42,942 bases of DNA from Bacteroidota bacterium (GTDB taxonomy: Bacteria; Bacteroidota; Bacteroidia; Bacteroidales; Prolixibacteraceae): positions 1-42,942 of the forward strand of contig JAJUGZ010000028.1 of the NCBI GenBank assembly GCA_029265715.1, given 5' to 3'. The notes under the pieces are model-generated. The model was not told where the DNA came from. It searched no databases and saw only the letters and a program-made list of their open reading frames with translations. A program made the translations under genes and the position numbers. Below are positions 16,997-24,937 of this stretch, piece by piece. How positions within the stretch are numbered: position 1 is the stretch's first letter; the number at the start of each line of letters is the position of its first letter.

Positions 16997-18262
16997 ATGA
17001 GAGTCATACTTCAAAATATCGCCGAGCTGGTGCAGGTCGAAGATCGTGTGCGCCCATGGGTTGCAGGACGCGAAATGTCTGAACTGAAAACCATTAAAAA
17101 TGCCTTCCTCTACATCCGGGAAGAACTAATCGAAGATTTTGGTCCAATGCAAGACCTGACCCGGCTCAATTTCGAAACCGACGACCTGGTTATGGAAATC
17201 GACTGTGCCGGAAAGCTCGTCTTCCCTTGCTACTGCGATTCGCACACCCATCTTGTTTTTCCCAAAACGCGCGAACAGGAGTTTGTCGACCGGATCCGGG
17301 GGCTTTCATACGAAGAAATATCGAAGAATGGCGGCGGAATCCTGAACTCGGCCCACCACCTTCAGGAAATGAGCGAAGACGAACTTTACACCCGGGCGCT
17401 GGAACGAATCGAAGATATTATTGCAACCGGGACCGGCGCTGTCGAAATTAAAAGCGGGTACGGGCTCACCCCCGAATCGGAACTGAAAATGCTGCGCGTG
17501 ATCGACCGGCTGAAAAAAGTATGCCCGATTATGATTAAATCGACCTTTTTGGGTGCCCATGCCGTCCCTGCCGAATATAAAAACAACCGTCAGGAATACA
17601 TTAACATCCTGATTCACGAAATGCTCCCCCTGATTGCTACCGAAGAGCTGGCCGACTATATTGATGTTTTTTGCGACAAAGGATTTTTCACCCCCGAGGA
17701 AACCGAGCAAATCCTGATGGCCGGAATCAAATACGGACTGCGAGCAAAGGTCCATGCCAACGAACTGGACTATTCGGGCGGCATTCAGGCTGGCGTTAAA
17801 TACAATGCCTTATCGGTCGATCATCTGGAACATATCTGCGACGAAGAAATTAATTCATTACTTTCCGGAGAAACCATGCCCACCATTTTGCCCGGAGCCG
17901 CTTTCTTCCTGAAAATGCGACCAGCCCCGGCCCGCAAACTGATCGATGCCGGGTTGCCCGTTGCCCTGGCTTCCGATTTTAACCCGGGCTCCTCACCCAC
18001 CGGAAATATGAACCTGATGCTCTCGCTCGCCTGCCTGCAAAACGGCATGCTGCCCGAAGAGGCCATCAACGCGGCAACCATTAACAGCGCCTATGCCATG
18101 GGCATCAGCGAAAGTTACGGAAGCATTGCCCGAGGCAAAGTGGCCAACGTTTTTATCACGAAAAACCTCGACAATTACCAGCAGGTTCCGTATTTTTTTG
18201 GTACAAATCCGGTAGAATCGATAATTTTGAACGGCCAGCTGATTACCGACCTGGCCTTGTAA
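16997..18262 (+). CDS. hutI: Imidazolonepropionase
   Basis: HutI hydrolyses 4-imidazolone-5-propanoate to N-formimino-L-glutamate, the third step of histidine degradation, in the cytoplasm. I choose the start at 16997 (MRVILQNIAELVQV) over the longer frame opening at 16961, because this is where family similarity begins; the product is 421 residues. The metal motif HTH is at His83/His85. ILNSAHHLQ, EIKSGYGL, STFLGAHAVP, KVHANELD, SVDHLEHI and ASDFNPGSSPTGNM follow in the family order, so all zinc and substrate segments are present. No other hut genes flank it. pepD follows after 26 bp and is probably cotranscribed. Confidence 0.95.
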   Translation: MRVILQNIAELVQVEDRVRPWVAGREMSELKTIKNAFLYIREELIEDFGPMQDLTRLNFETDDLVMEIDCAGKLVFPCYCDSHTHLVFPKTREQEFVDRIRGLSYEEISKNGGGILNSAHHLQEMSEDELYTRALERIEDIIATGTGAVEIKSGYGLTPESELKMLRVIDRLKKVCPIMIKSTFLGAHAVPAEYKNNRQEYINILIHEMLPLIATEELADYIDVFCDKGFFTPEETEQILMAGIKYGLRAKVHANELDYSGGIQAGVKYNALSVDHLEHICDEEINSLLSGETMPTILPGAAFFLKMRPAPARKLIDAGLPVALASDFNPGSSPTGNMNLMLSLACLQNGMLPEEAINAATINSAYAMGISESYGSIARGKVANVFITKNLDNYQQVPYFFGTNPVESIILNGQLITDLAL

Positions 18263-18288
18263 AAGAACGTTATTTAATCCTGAAAAAT

Positions 18289-19749
18289 ATGACAAACCGA
18301 TTGAGCGGGTTGGAACCGCAACCGCTTTGGAATTACTTTGAACAAATTTGTCAGATTCCGCGGCCCTCGAAAAAAGAAGAAAAAATCATTGGATTTTTGC
18401 TGGATTTTGCCCGACGGCACCAACTCGAAGCACGACGCGACGAAATTGGCAACGTACTTATCGCTAAACAGGCCACGCCCGGCAAAGAACACCTACCAAC
18501 CATCATCCTGCAATCGCACACCGATATGGTTTGCGAGAAGAACAGCGGGACCCTCCACAATTTCGACACCGACCCGATTGTTCCGGTTGTTGATGGGGAA
18601 TGGGTCCGTGCCGAAGGGACTACGCTGGGCTCCGACGACGGTATTGGCATCGCCGCTTCGCTGGCCATCCTTTCTTCAAACGATATTCCGCACGGGCCAA
18701 TTGAATGCCTGTTTACCGTCGACGAGGAAACAGGCCTTTCCGGAGCTTTTGCCCTGGAACCTGGATTCATGTCCGGAAATATCCTCCTGAACCTGGATTC
18801 GGAAGACGAAGGCGAACTGTTTATTGGTTGTACCGGAGGCATCGATACGGTTGCAACATTTCGGTTTTCTCCGGAAAAAACACCGGAGGGCTATTTTGCA
18901 ATCCGTCTTGATGTTAAAGGACTGCTTGGCGGCCATTCGGGCGACGATATTCACAAAAACCGGGGTAATGCCAATAAAATCCTGAACCACTTTTTGCTCG
19001 AAGCCCACAAAAACTTCGATTTGCGGATCGCTGGTATTAATGGAGGCAACCTCCGGAATGCCATTGCCCGCGAAGCAAATGCCATTGCACTGGTTCCCCA
19101 TAGCCAAAAAGAACAATTAATTGCGGAGTGGAACATGTTCACCTCCGACCTGAATTTTGAATATCAACGCAACGAACCGAATTTATCATTCAACCATCAA
19201 TCCGTTGAGGTACCTGAATTTGTGATCGACCTGGCAACTCAAAAGAACTTGCTCCGCGCGATCCAGGCATGTCCGCACGGCGTGCTGGAAATGAGTAGCC
19301 GCATGGACGGAATGGTCGAAACATCGACCAACCTGGCATCAGTAAAAATGACAGACAACGAGATTGTGGTTACCACCAGCCAGCGCAGCGAATTAGAAAC
19401 CCGCAAGTACTGGGCTGCTTCGGCCGTTCAGTCGGTTTTCGAACTGGCCGGGGCCGAGGTTGAACATTCGCCCGGCTACCCGGGTTGGGCCCCCAATCCG
19501 GATTCGAACATTCTGAGAACAACCGTGGCTTCGTACCGGAAATTGTTCGGGAACGATCCGGTTGTCCGCTCCATCCATGCCGGACTGGAATGCGGCCTGT
19601 TCCTCGAGAAATATCCGCAACTCGATATGGTTTCGTTCGGCCCAACCATCCGTGGCGCCCATTCACCCGACGAACGGATCGACATCCACACGGTCGGGAA
19701 ATTCTGGAAATTATTAGTTGATGTTCTCGAAAACGTGGGCGAAAAATAA
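18289..19749 (+). CDS. pepD: Aminoacyl-histidine dipeptidase (cytosol nonspecific dipeptidase, M20C)
   Basis: PepD is a cytoplasmic dizinc peptidase that cleaves Xaa-His and other dipeptides. Its 486 residues match the family length. Visible motifs are LQSHTDMVCEKN (zinc His and Asp), GSDDGIGIAASLA (bridging Asp), TVDEETGLSGA (catalytic Glu pair), GGHSGDDIHKNRGNA, and near the end HAGLECG and GPTIRGAHSPDE. No signal peptide is present. Its position directly after hutI suggests that histidine freed from dipeptides is fed into histidine degradation. Confidence 0.95.
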   Translation: MTNRLSGLEPQPLWNYFEQICQIPRPSKKEEKIIGFLLDFARRHQLEARRDEIGNVLIAKQATPGKEHLPTIILQSHTDMVCEKNSGTLHNFDTDPIVPVVDGEWVRAEGTTLGSDDGIGIAASLAILSSNDIPHGPIECLFTVDEETGLSGAFALEPGFMSGNILLNLDSEDEGELFIGCTGGIDTVATFRFSPEKTPEGYFAIRLDVKGLLGGHSGDDIHKNRGNANKILNHFLLEAHKNFDLRIAGINGGNLRNAIAREANAIALVPHSQKEQLIAEWNMFTSDLNFEYQRNEPNLSFNHQSVEVPEFVIDLATQKNLLRAIQACPHGVLEMSSRMDGMVETSTNLASVKMTDNEIVVTTSQRSELETRKYWAASAVQSVFELAGAEVEHSPGYPGWAPNPDSNILRTTVASYRKLFGNDPVVRSIHAGLECGLFLEKYPQLDMVSFGPTIRGAHSPDERIDIHTVGKFWKLLVDVLENVGEK

Positions 19750-20184
19750 ATACGATATCTTTTAGCCCTGACAGGGTCTTGAACCCTGTCGGGGCTGACA
19801 AACACACAAGCTCCCGTCTTTCCGAATTCTTTCCTTTTCAATCAGAGTAACAAACTAATATTTGATTTGTCCTAAAAAAGTTTGCAGATTATTGACCGAA
19901 ATCCAATTTCAGTTCCAGATAACAAGCTCACCTTTCAAAAGTCATCAACAATCGGATATAATATTAATCAAATACAATATTTGGATTCTTGTCCGGCTCT
20001 CAGTATTTGTAATCCTGACGCTTTTAGCCGAGGATTCGGAGGGGGAGCTTACAACAAAATAAACGACTCCCGCTTCACAATAATTATAATCCCGTATAAA
20101 GAAGATTTCAATCCAATAATACAGGCTTTAACCGACTGCACTTGGTCCAATGAATGTTAAGTCATCTAATCAATAGGATGGGAT
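19750..20184. other. 435-bp region after pepD: palindrome and possible gene debris
   Basis: It opens with a strong palindrome (19764-19796). Beyond that only weak TTG-started frames exist. The best runs from 19882 to 20160 (92 codons) and contains GFGGGAYNKINDSRF and TIIIIPYKEDF. It matches no family I recognise and lacks an ATG. I treat the stretch as non-coding or as debris of a lost gene. Confidence 0.4.
19764..19796. repeat. REP-like palindrome / terminator after hutI-pepD
   Basis: A 14-bp stem (AGCCCTGACAGGGT at 19764-19777, ACCCTGTCGGGGCT at 19783-19796) has one T-G wobble and a 5-nt loop (CTTGA). No T-run follows. CCCTGACAGGGT-type palindromes recur between genes in many Bacteroidota genomes, so it may be a dispersed REP element that also ends transcription 14 bp after pepD. 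Confidence 0.65.
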
Positions 20185-20724
20185 TTAGAAATGCGCCTGC
20201 CGGCGAATTACTTCCTTCAAAATATTCTTCATCGAAACCGCAGGTAGCTCTTCCAAATCGAGCTCTTCAGGTTTGTAAAATTCAAATGCCGAAATATCAT
20301 CCATCGGCCTCATCTGGTCGAACGAACTGGTTCGGGCATAAAAAGCCAGATCGAGGGTAAAAACCGATATTCCGGAGTAAACATACTCGTTCGGGAACGA
20401 ACAAATGTATTTCAGCGAATGAATTTCGATGCCCAGTTCTTCCCGTATTTCGCGGATTGCAGCTTGTTCGGCTGTTTCCATCGGATCGATAAAACCGCCC
20501 GGTAAATCCAACTTTCCTCTGTGGGGCTCAACGGCGCGGCGGGTAAACAACAGTTCGCCTTTTTCGTTAAACAACAAAACGGCCACGGCTGCCGACGAGT
20601 TTATATACCACTCGAAACGGCAGGAGCTGCAACAAAACGAGCGACTGCCCGTTACCCGGAATTCCGGAGAACCGCACTTTGGGCAGAATTTAAAAACATT
20701 TATGGGGTACGTATCGGTGTACAT
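20185..20724 (-). CDS. Nudix hydrolase with N-terminal zinc ribbon
   Basis: This is a cytoplasmic pyrophosphohydrolase. I start it at 20724 (MYTDTYPINVFKFCPKC), giving 179 residues; a longer start at 20766 is possible. A zinc ribbon (FCPKCGS, then FCCSSCRFEW) precedes the Nudix fold, the arrangement known in NADH pyrophosphatase-like (NudC-like) proteins. The Nudix box is complete: GGFIDPMET, then REIREELGI. The substrate, probably a nucleoside diphosphate derivative, is not predictable. It stands alone, downstream of a terminator. Confidence 0.88.
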   Translation of the reverse strand: MYTDTYPINVFKFCPKCGSPEFRVTGSRSFCCSSCRFEWYINSSAAVAVLLFNEKGELLFTRRAVEPHRGKLDLPGGFIDPMETAEQAAIREIREELGIEIHSLKYICSFPNEYVYSGISVFTLDLAFYARTSSFDQMRPMDDISAFEFYKPEELDLEELPAVSMKNILKEVIRRQAHF

Positions 20725-20748
20725 AGGTTGGTTTTGTTGGAATGATGA

Positions 20749-20801
20749 AATAGCCATAAAAGCCATCGCTCATACAAACCGAAAATGTACAAATGGCTAT
20801 T
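20749..20801. repeat. Inverted repeat upstream of the zinc-ribbon Nudix gene
   Basis: AATAGCCAT (20749-20757) and ATGGCTATT (20793-20801) form a 9-bp inverted repeat with a 35-bp spacer, beginning 24 bp before the chosen start codon. It could be an operator or a hairpin. There is no other support. Confidence 0.25.
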
Positions 20802-20886
20802 CCATCTCGTTGAAAAACTAGTTTGAAAAACAGAAATAGAGACGAAAATTGTACGAACCAACATTGAAAATTTATACGGATGAAAA

Positions 20887-20933
20887 AATGGAACGATGTA
20901 TTGGGGACATTTCCATTGATCCATCGTTCCATT
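20887..20933 (-). terminator. Terminator after the secreted esterase gene
   Basis: A perfect 12-bp stem (AATGGAACGATG at 20887-20898, CATCGTTCCATT at 20922-20933) has a 23-nt loop. On the minus strand it continues directly into a T-run of six. It lies 15 bp after the esterase stop codon and separates that gene from the Nudix gene. Confidence 0.75.
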
Positions 20934-20948
20934 ATCCTGATGTTCGTT

Positions 20949-21854
20949 TTATTTTTTAGTAATTCCCATCGAATCGAGCCACTGGACAAACAGTTCTGTC
21001 CACTGGTCAACCGGGTTGCCATTTTTGCGCATGCCAAAGCCATGGCCCCCTTGCCTGAAAATGTGCATTTCGGCTGGGACATTGTGCTGTTTTAATGCCA
21101 TATAAAACTCGATGGAATTACGCGGAGGAACAGCCCCGTCGTCATCGGCCAGCACCAGAAAGGTTGGAGGCGTTTGCCCGGTCACATGCAATTCTCCGGA
21201 ATATTCATGCACTATTTTCATGTCGTTGCCGGGGCCAATCAGGTTATTGCGCGAACCCAGGTGTGTAAACTCTTCGTTCATGGTGATAACCGGATACAAA
21301 AGCAACATAAAATCCGGACGGCTGCTGATCCGGTCGATCGGATCGCTGGCCGAAGGATTGCCCATGTCGAATTTCGTTCCGGCAGTCGATGCCAGATGGC
21401 CTCCGGCTGATGAGCCGGCAATACCAATTTTATCCGGTTTAATGCCCCATTCAGCAGCTTTCTGCCGAACAATCCGGATGGTGCGCAATGCATCTTCCGA
21501 CGGAATCTGATGATGCCCGTAAGGCAGGCGGTATTTCAGTACAATCCCGGCAACGCCCCGTTCGGCAAGCCATTTGGCCATATCGTGCCCTTCGTGGTCC
21601 ATGGCTTCGATCAGGTAACCACCTCCGGGACAAATAACAAGTGCTGCTCCGGTGTTAATTTCCTTTTTAGGAAGGTAAACATACATTTCAGCTTCCGATA
21701 CGTTCCTGACACGGATCCCGTCGTATTTTTCTTCCGGTTCGGTCATCCCGTTACTGTCGGGCGCGCCGTTGGGCCATACTTTTAGCGTAACGTTTTGAGC
21801 CACAGTCATCATACTTATTATAACGAACGATGAAATAACAAATAAACGTTTCAT
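20949..21854 (-). CDS. Secreted alpha/beta hydrolase (acetyl-xylan-esterase/BD-FAE-like)
   Basis: This 301-residue exported esterase has a signal peptide at about 1-19 (ending VAQ). The oxyanion-hole region is ICPGGGYL. The nucleophile elbow is GSSAGGH. Acid and His are in ADDDGAVPP and QGGHGFGM. This arrangement is common in secreted hemicellulose acetyl- or feruloyl-esterases of Bacteroidota. It is 17 bp downstream of the small SH3-like gene and likely cotranscribed with it. It is not inside the PUL, so a role in glycan de-acetylation is an inference. Confidence 0.85.
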   Translation of the reverse strand: MKRLFVISSFVIISMMTVAQNVTLKVWPNGAPDSNGMTEPEEKYDGIRVRNVSEAEMYVYLPKKEINTGAALVICPGGGYLIEAMDHEGHDMAKWLAERGVAGIVLKYRLPYGHHQIPSEDALRTIRIVRQKAAEWGIKPDKIGIAGSSAGGHLASTAGTKFDMGNPSASDPIDRISSRPDFMLLLYPVITMNEEFTHLGSRNNLIGPGNDMKIVHEYSGELHVTGQTPPTFLVLADDDGAVPPRNSIEFYMALKQHNVPAEMHIFRQGGHGFGMRKNGNPVDQWTELFVQWLDSMGITKK

Positions 21855-21871
21855 ATAAGGTATTTTTAGGT

Positions 21872-22405
21872 TTATGATTTTGCCCCGACAAAATACTGGT
21901 CTTTCTCGGCAAACAGAATATTGAAAGTAGTCAGCGAACCGTAAATGCGGGTAATATATTGCTGAAGGTTTATTTTCTCTTCATCGGTCAGTTTTTCGTG
22001 ACTGTTGATGTTCTGCTCCAGCACGCGCAGGCGGTCACGCAACATCACAATCTTGTGAAAAAATGTTTCGATCGGAATGTCTTTGGGTTTTAGCGACTGG
22101 TTGGCCGGCTGTAAAATCATTGTTCCGCCGACCCATTTATCGCCCAGGGGCACCACCTCGTTCAACGCGCCCTGCTCGTCGAGGACCAACCGAAGCACCT
22201 TTTCGATTTCAGCGAGTGTAAGCGAATTTTTCGGGAGCGGTTGTGCCGAAGCTTCCAATACCTCCAGGTCCGGATTGTGCTTGGTCAGTTCAACTTTACC
22301 GCCTCGTTCAAAAAAAATCTCGTATGTTGTTAATTTATTTCGGCTGATAATACCTTCGCCATAACGCGGATGCTCCACCCTCGTTCCAACAGCTAATTCT
22401 TCCAT
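21872..22405 (-). CDS. Conserved protein with N-terminal SH3/Tudor-like (CarD/DUF3553-like) motif
   Basis: The protein has 177 residues with no signal peptide or membrane segment. The first ~50 residues (GTRVEHPRYGEGIISRNKL) resemble the small beta-barrel found in CarD-type RNA polymerase interactors and at the C-terminus of UvrD/Rep helicases. The rest is mostly helical (IETFFHKIVMLRDRLRVLEQ, LTDEEKINLQQYITRIYGSL). A nucleic-acid or polymerase contact is possible but unproven. It precedes the secreted esterase by 17 bp and diverges from lysE. I do not recognise a named family. Confidence 0.7.
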   Translation of the reverse strand: MEELAVGTRVEHPRYGEGIISRNKLTTYEIFFERGGKVELTKHNPDLEVLEASAQPLPKNSLTLAEIEKVLRLVLDEQGALNEVVPLGDKWVGGTMILQPANQSLKPKDIPIETFFHKIVMLRDRLRVLEQNINSHEKLTDEEKINLQQYITRIYGSLTTFNILFAEKDQYFVGAKS

Positions 22406-22501
22406 AAATTTTAATTTTTAGGTATAGTTGGCTAAAAGTAGCAATATCCGGAGAAAAGTTTTCGTTGAATGTTAAAAATTTCGTTAAACGGAAAAATGAG
22501 G

Positions 22502-22531
22502 TTTGCAAACCAACGAATTGATTTATTTTTG
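22502..22531 (+). promoter_or_regulatory. Bacteroidota housekeeping promoter of the LysE-type gene
   Basis: TTTG at 22502-22505, an 18-bp spacer and TATTTTTG at 22524-22531 match the TTTG / TAnnTTTG consensus exactly. Transcription should begin about six bases later, at or next to the ATG at 22537. The mRNA is therefore predicted to be leaderless or nearly so. Confidence 0.75.
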
Positions 22532-22536
22532 CATCC

Positions 22537-23175
22537 ATGCTGATCAAGTTGTTTATACACGGTATTATCATCGGGTTCCTCGTTTCGCTTCCACTTGGGC
22601 CGATCGGGGTTTTAGTTATACAACGAACGGTGAACAAAAGCCGCAGGGCCGGCTTGTTCTCAGGAGCCGGGGCGGCTCTGTCGGATGTAATATATGCCAT
22701 GATTGCCGGCTTCTCACTGACCATCGTTATTGATTTTATCCGGCAATATCAGATGCTTTTTCAGGTTGTTGGGGCAATCGCCGTAATGGGGCTTGGCCTG
22801 TTTATTTACACGAAAAACCCGGTAAAAGACCTGCGCCGGCACCGTCGCCGTGGCAGTACCCACTTTCAGGACTTGGCATCCACATTTTTGCTGACATTTT
22901 CCAATCCGCTGTCGATTTTTGTATTTCTGGCCATTTTCGCCAGCTCCGGGATCGTTTTGAATATCGACCGCCCCTATTATTCAGCATTCATCATTTTGGG
23001 AATATTTGTAGGTGCCATGAGCTGGTGGTTCTCGCTGTCCGGGGTCGTCAGCTTGTTCCGTCATAAAATAAACCTGCGACTGCTGTGGTGGATTAATAAG
23101 GTAGCGGGTATCCTGATTATTTTGTTTGTCATTGTCAGTATTACCGTAGCAATCCACAACCACCTGACCCTGTAA
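22537..23175 (+). CDS. LysE/RhtB family amino-acid exporter
   Basis: This is an inner-membrane protein of 212 residues with about six hydrophobic helices. The family signature is seen at the start (GFLVSLPLGPIGVLVIQRTV) and in the middle (LLTFSNPLSIFVFLAIFA). A basic loop KDLRRHRRRG lies around residues 95-105 between helices 3 and 4. LysE-type proteins export amino acids or small cations; the substrate is not predictable. It has its own promoter and stands alone, convergent with the threonine operon. Confidence 0.88.
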   Translation: MLIKLFIHGIIIGFLVSLPLGPIGVLVIQRTVNKSRRAGLFSGAGAALSDVIYAMIAGFSLTIVIDFIRQYQMLFQVVGAIAVMGLGLFIYTKNPVKDLRRHRRRGSTHFQDLASTFLLTFSNPLSIFVFLAIFASSGIVLNIDRPYYSAFIILGIFVGAMSWWFSLSGVVSLFRHKINLRLLWWINKVAGILIILFVIVSITVAIHNHLTL

Positions 23176-23190
23176 AATAATCCCATAAAA

Positions 23191-23220
23191 AAAGCCATCC
23201 AAATTTATTCAGATGGCTTT
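23191..23220. terminator. Bidirectional terminator between lysE and thrC
   Basis: The stem is AAAGCCATC (23191-23199) with GATGGCTTT (23212-23220) and a 12-nt loop. On the minus strand the stem runs into seven T. On the plus strand only TTT follows. It lies 15 bp after the LysE stop, and about 280 bp after the thrC stop in the other direction. Confidence 0.65.
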
Positions 23221-23503
23221 AATGTCATGATCCAACAACCTCATAGACCAACAATCGTCATCCTGATCAGCTAATCAACGTGAATCAACCTAACTATAAA
23301 GTGAGTTCAACACAAGACCATCAAGATAAACACATTCTTGTGGCTGGCCAAATAACGTTATTGTCGAATCTTAAACGCCACTCACCTTACGTCCGCCAGA
23401 GCCGAAGGTTGCTCCGCTATCCGCAGAAGAAATAAGGCGAGCACTGCGATCTGGAGTGAGTCAACACTGATCGATTATAAAAATGCGATATCCTTCTTCT
23501 TAA
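23221..23503. other. Intergenic region after thrC (283 bp; 328 bp gene to gene)
   Basis: No gene is supported. An imperfect hairpin can be drawn between CTCACCTTA (about 23390) and TAAGGCGAG (about 23435) with an outer CACTC/GAGTG pair. It lies in GC-richer sequence (CGTCCGCCAGAGCCG), unlike the AT-rich surroundings. It may be a structured 3' end or debris; I could not identify it. Confidence 0.3.
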
Positions 23504-24811
23504 TTAGCTTACCTTATTCAGCAAAAACTTTTTAAACCCTTCGAAATCTTTACCGAGTTTAACCGAACGTTTTTCGCCTTTCATAAACTCAGCCAGTTTG
23601 ACCGGAAGCGGAACATTTCCCTCTCCGATAACCGCTTCAACCGTTGCGGTAAATTTCGCCGGATGGGCTGTTTCGAGGAACACACCTGTTTCGTATTCCT
23701 GCAAATCTTCTTCCAGGGCCCGGTAACCAACAGCCCCGTGCGGATCGCAGGTATAACCATAATTCAGATAAACCTCTCCTATTGTCTGTCGGATCTCGGC
23801 ATCCGAATACCGATAGCCTTTCATATCGGTCGCAATGGCTGCGTGCGAATGGTTGTACAAATCGAGGATGCGGGCAAAATTGCTCGGGTCGCCTACGTCC
23901 ATCGCATTGGCAATGGTCGCGATTGAGGGACGCGGCTCATATTTGCCGTTCTGCAGATACTGATACACAATGTCGTTTTCGTTGTTGGCAGCCACAAACC
24001 TTTTGACGGGCAATCCCATCCGTTTGGCAAACAAGCCGGCAGTAAGGTTGCCAAAGTTTCCGCTGGGTACGGCAATCACGATGTCGTTTTCAACTCCCTG
24101 CTCCCGCAAACGGGCATAGGCGTTAAAATAATAGAATGCCTGCGGAAGAAAACGCGCCACGTTGATTGAATTGGCCGAAGTGAGCACCATGGCCTCATTC
24201 AACTCCCGGTCCATGAAAGCTGATTTAACCAACCGCTGACAATCATCGAACGTACCATCAATTTCAAGCGCGGTGATGTTGTTGCCCAGGGTCGTAAACT
24301 GCTTTTCCTGAATCTCGCTGACCAGTCCTTTCGGATACAGGACGAATACCCGGATGCCCGGCACTTTGAGGAACCCGTTGGCAACAGCACTTCCTGTATC
24401 TCCGGAGGTGGCCACCAGCACATTTACTTCCTCGTTGTTCTCTTTCAGGAAATAACCTAACAACCGGGCCATGAAACGCCCGCCTACATCTTTAAAAGCC
24501 AGCGTAGGCCCGTGAAAAAGCTCGAGCGAATAAATATTGTCGTTCACATGCACCACCGGACAATCAAAGTTCAGCGTGTCATACACAATCTCTTTCAGGG
24601 TTTGCTCCGGAACATCTTCGCCAAAGAATTTTTTAGCTACTTCAAAAGCAATTTCCTGAAAGCTTAATTTGTGTATGTTTTCAAAGAACTCAGCCGGAAA
24701 CTTGTCAATCCGTTCAGGCATGAAAAGGCCCTTGTCGGCCGCCAGTCCTTTGGTTACCGCTTCCATTAGCGAAACTTCAGGAACTGATTTATTGGTACTG
24801 TAGTATTTCAT
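23504..24811 (-). CDS. thrC: Threonine synthase
   Basis: ThrC converts O-phospho-L-homoserine to threonine with PLP. The 435-residue protein shows the PLP-lysine motif GPTLAFKDVGGRF (Lys107), the phosphate loop ATSGDTGSA, SANSINVARFLPQ and PSGNFGN. These are all typical of the bacterial threonine synthase group that begins MKYYSTN. It is the last gene of the thrA-apgM-thrC operon. An inverted-repeat element fills the gap before it, and that element's end supplies a G-rich stretch (AAAAGGGGGC) just upstream of the start codon. Confidence 0.96.
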   Translation of the reverse strand: MKYYSTNKSVPEVSLMEAVTKGLAADKGLFMPERIDKFPAEFFENIHKLSFQEIAFEVAKKFFGEDVPEQTLKEIVYDTLNFDCPVVHVNDNIYSLELFHGPTLAFKDVGGRFMARLLGYFLKENNEEVNVLVATSGDTGSAVANGFLKVPGIRVFVLYPKGLVSEIQEKQFTTLGNNITALEIDGTFDDCQRLVKSAFMDRELNEAMVLTSANSINVARFLPQAFYYFNAYARLREQGVENDIVIAVPSGNFGNLTAGLFAKRMGLPVKRFVAANNENDIVYQYLQNGKYEPRPSIATIANAMDVGDPSNFARILDLYNHSHAAIATDMKGYRYSDAEIRQTIGEVYLNYGYTCDPHGAVGYRALEEDLQEYETGVFLETAHPAKFTATVEAVIGEGNVPLPVKLAEFMKGEKRSVKLGKDFEGFKKFLLNKVS

Positions 24812-24816
24812 AATAA

Positions 24817-24937
24817 GCCCCCTTTTAGTTCCCCCAAAGGGGAAAATATCCCGGGTAAAGGAATTAAATTATACTCACTTATAAAGAAAACTTCAAATAA
24901 TGGAACCCCAATTTCCCCTCCGGGGGATTAAAGGGGG
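24817..24937. repeat. Miniature inverted-repeat element, copy 1 (apgM-thrC junction)
   Basis: A GC-rich end (24817-24846; GCCCCCTTTTAGTTCCCCCA, then AAGGGGAAAA) and its inverted partner (24912-24937) bracket an AT-rich core. The second end overlaps the last codons of apgM: the residues I-P-L and the TAA stop are written by the repeat. The first end begins 5 bp upstream of the thrC ATG. A second, diverged copy is at 26148-26284, with core similarity around TTAAATTAT followed by CTCA. Confidence 0.75.

Noticed and set aside
18338-18842. Long frames on both strands inside pepD
   Set aside because: They are overlapping shadows of a well-conserved gene in GC-richer sequence and have no family match.
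23385-23465. Structured RNA in the GC-rich patch after thrC
   Set aside because: The hairpin has a mismatch and a long loop, and no known RNA family is recognisable.
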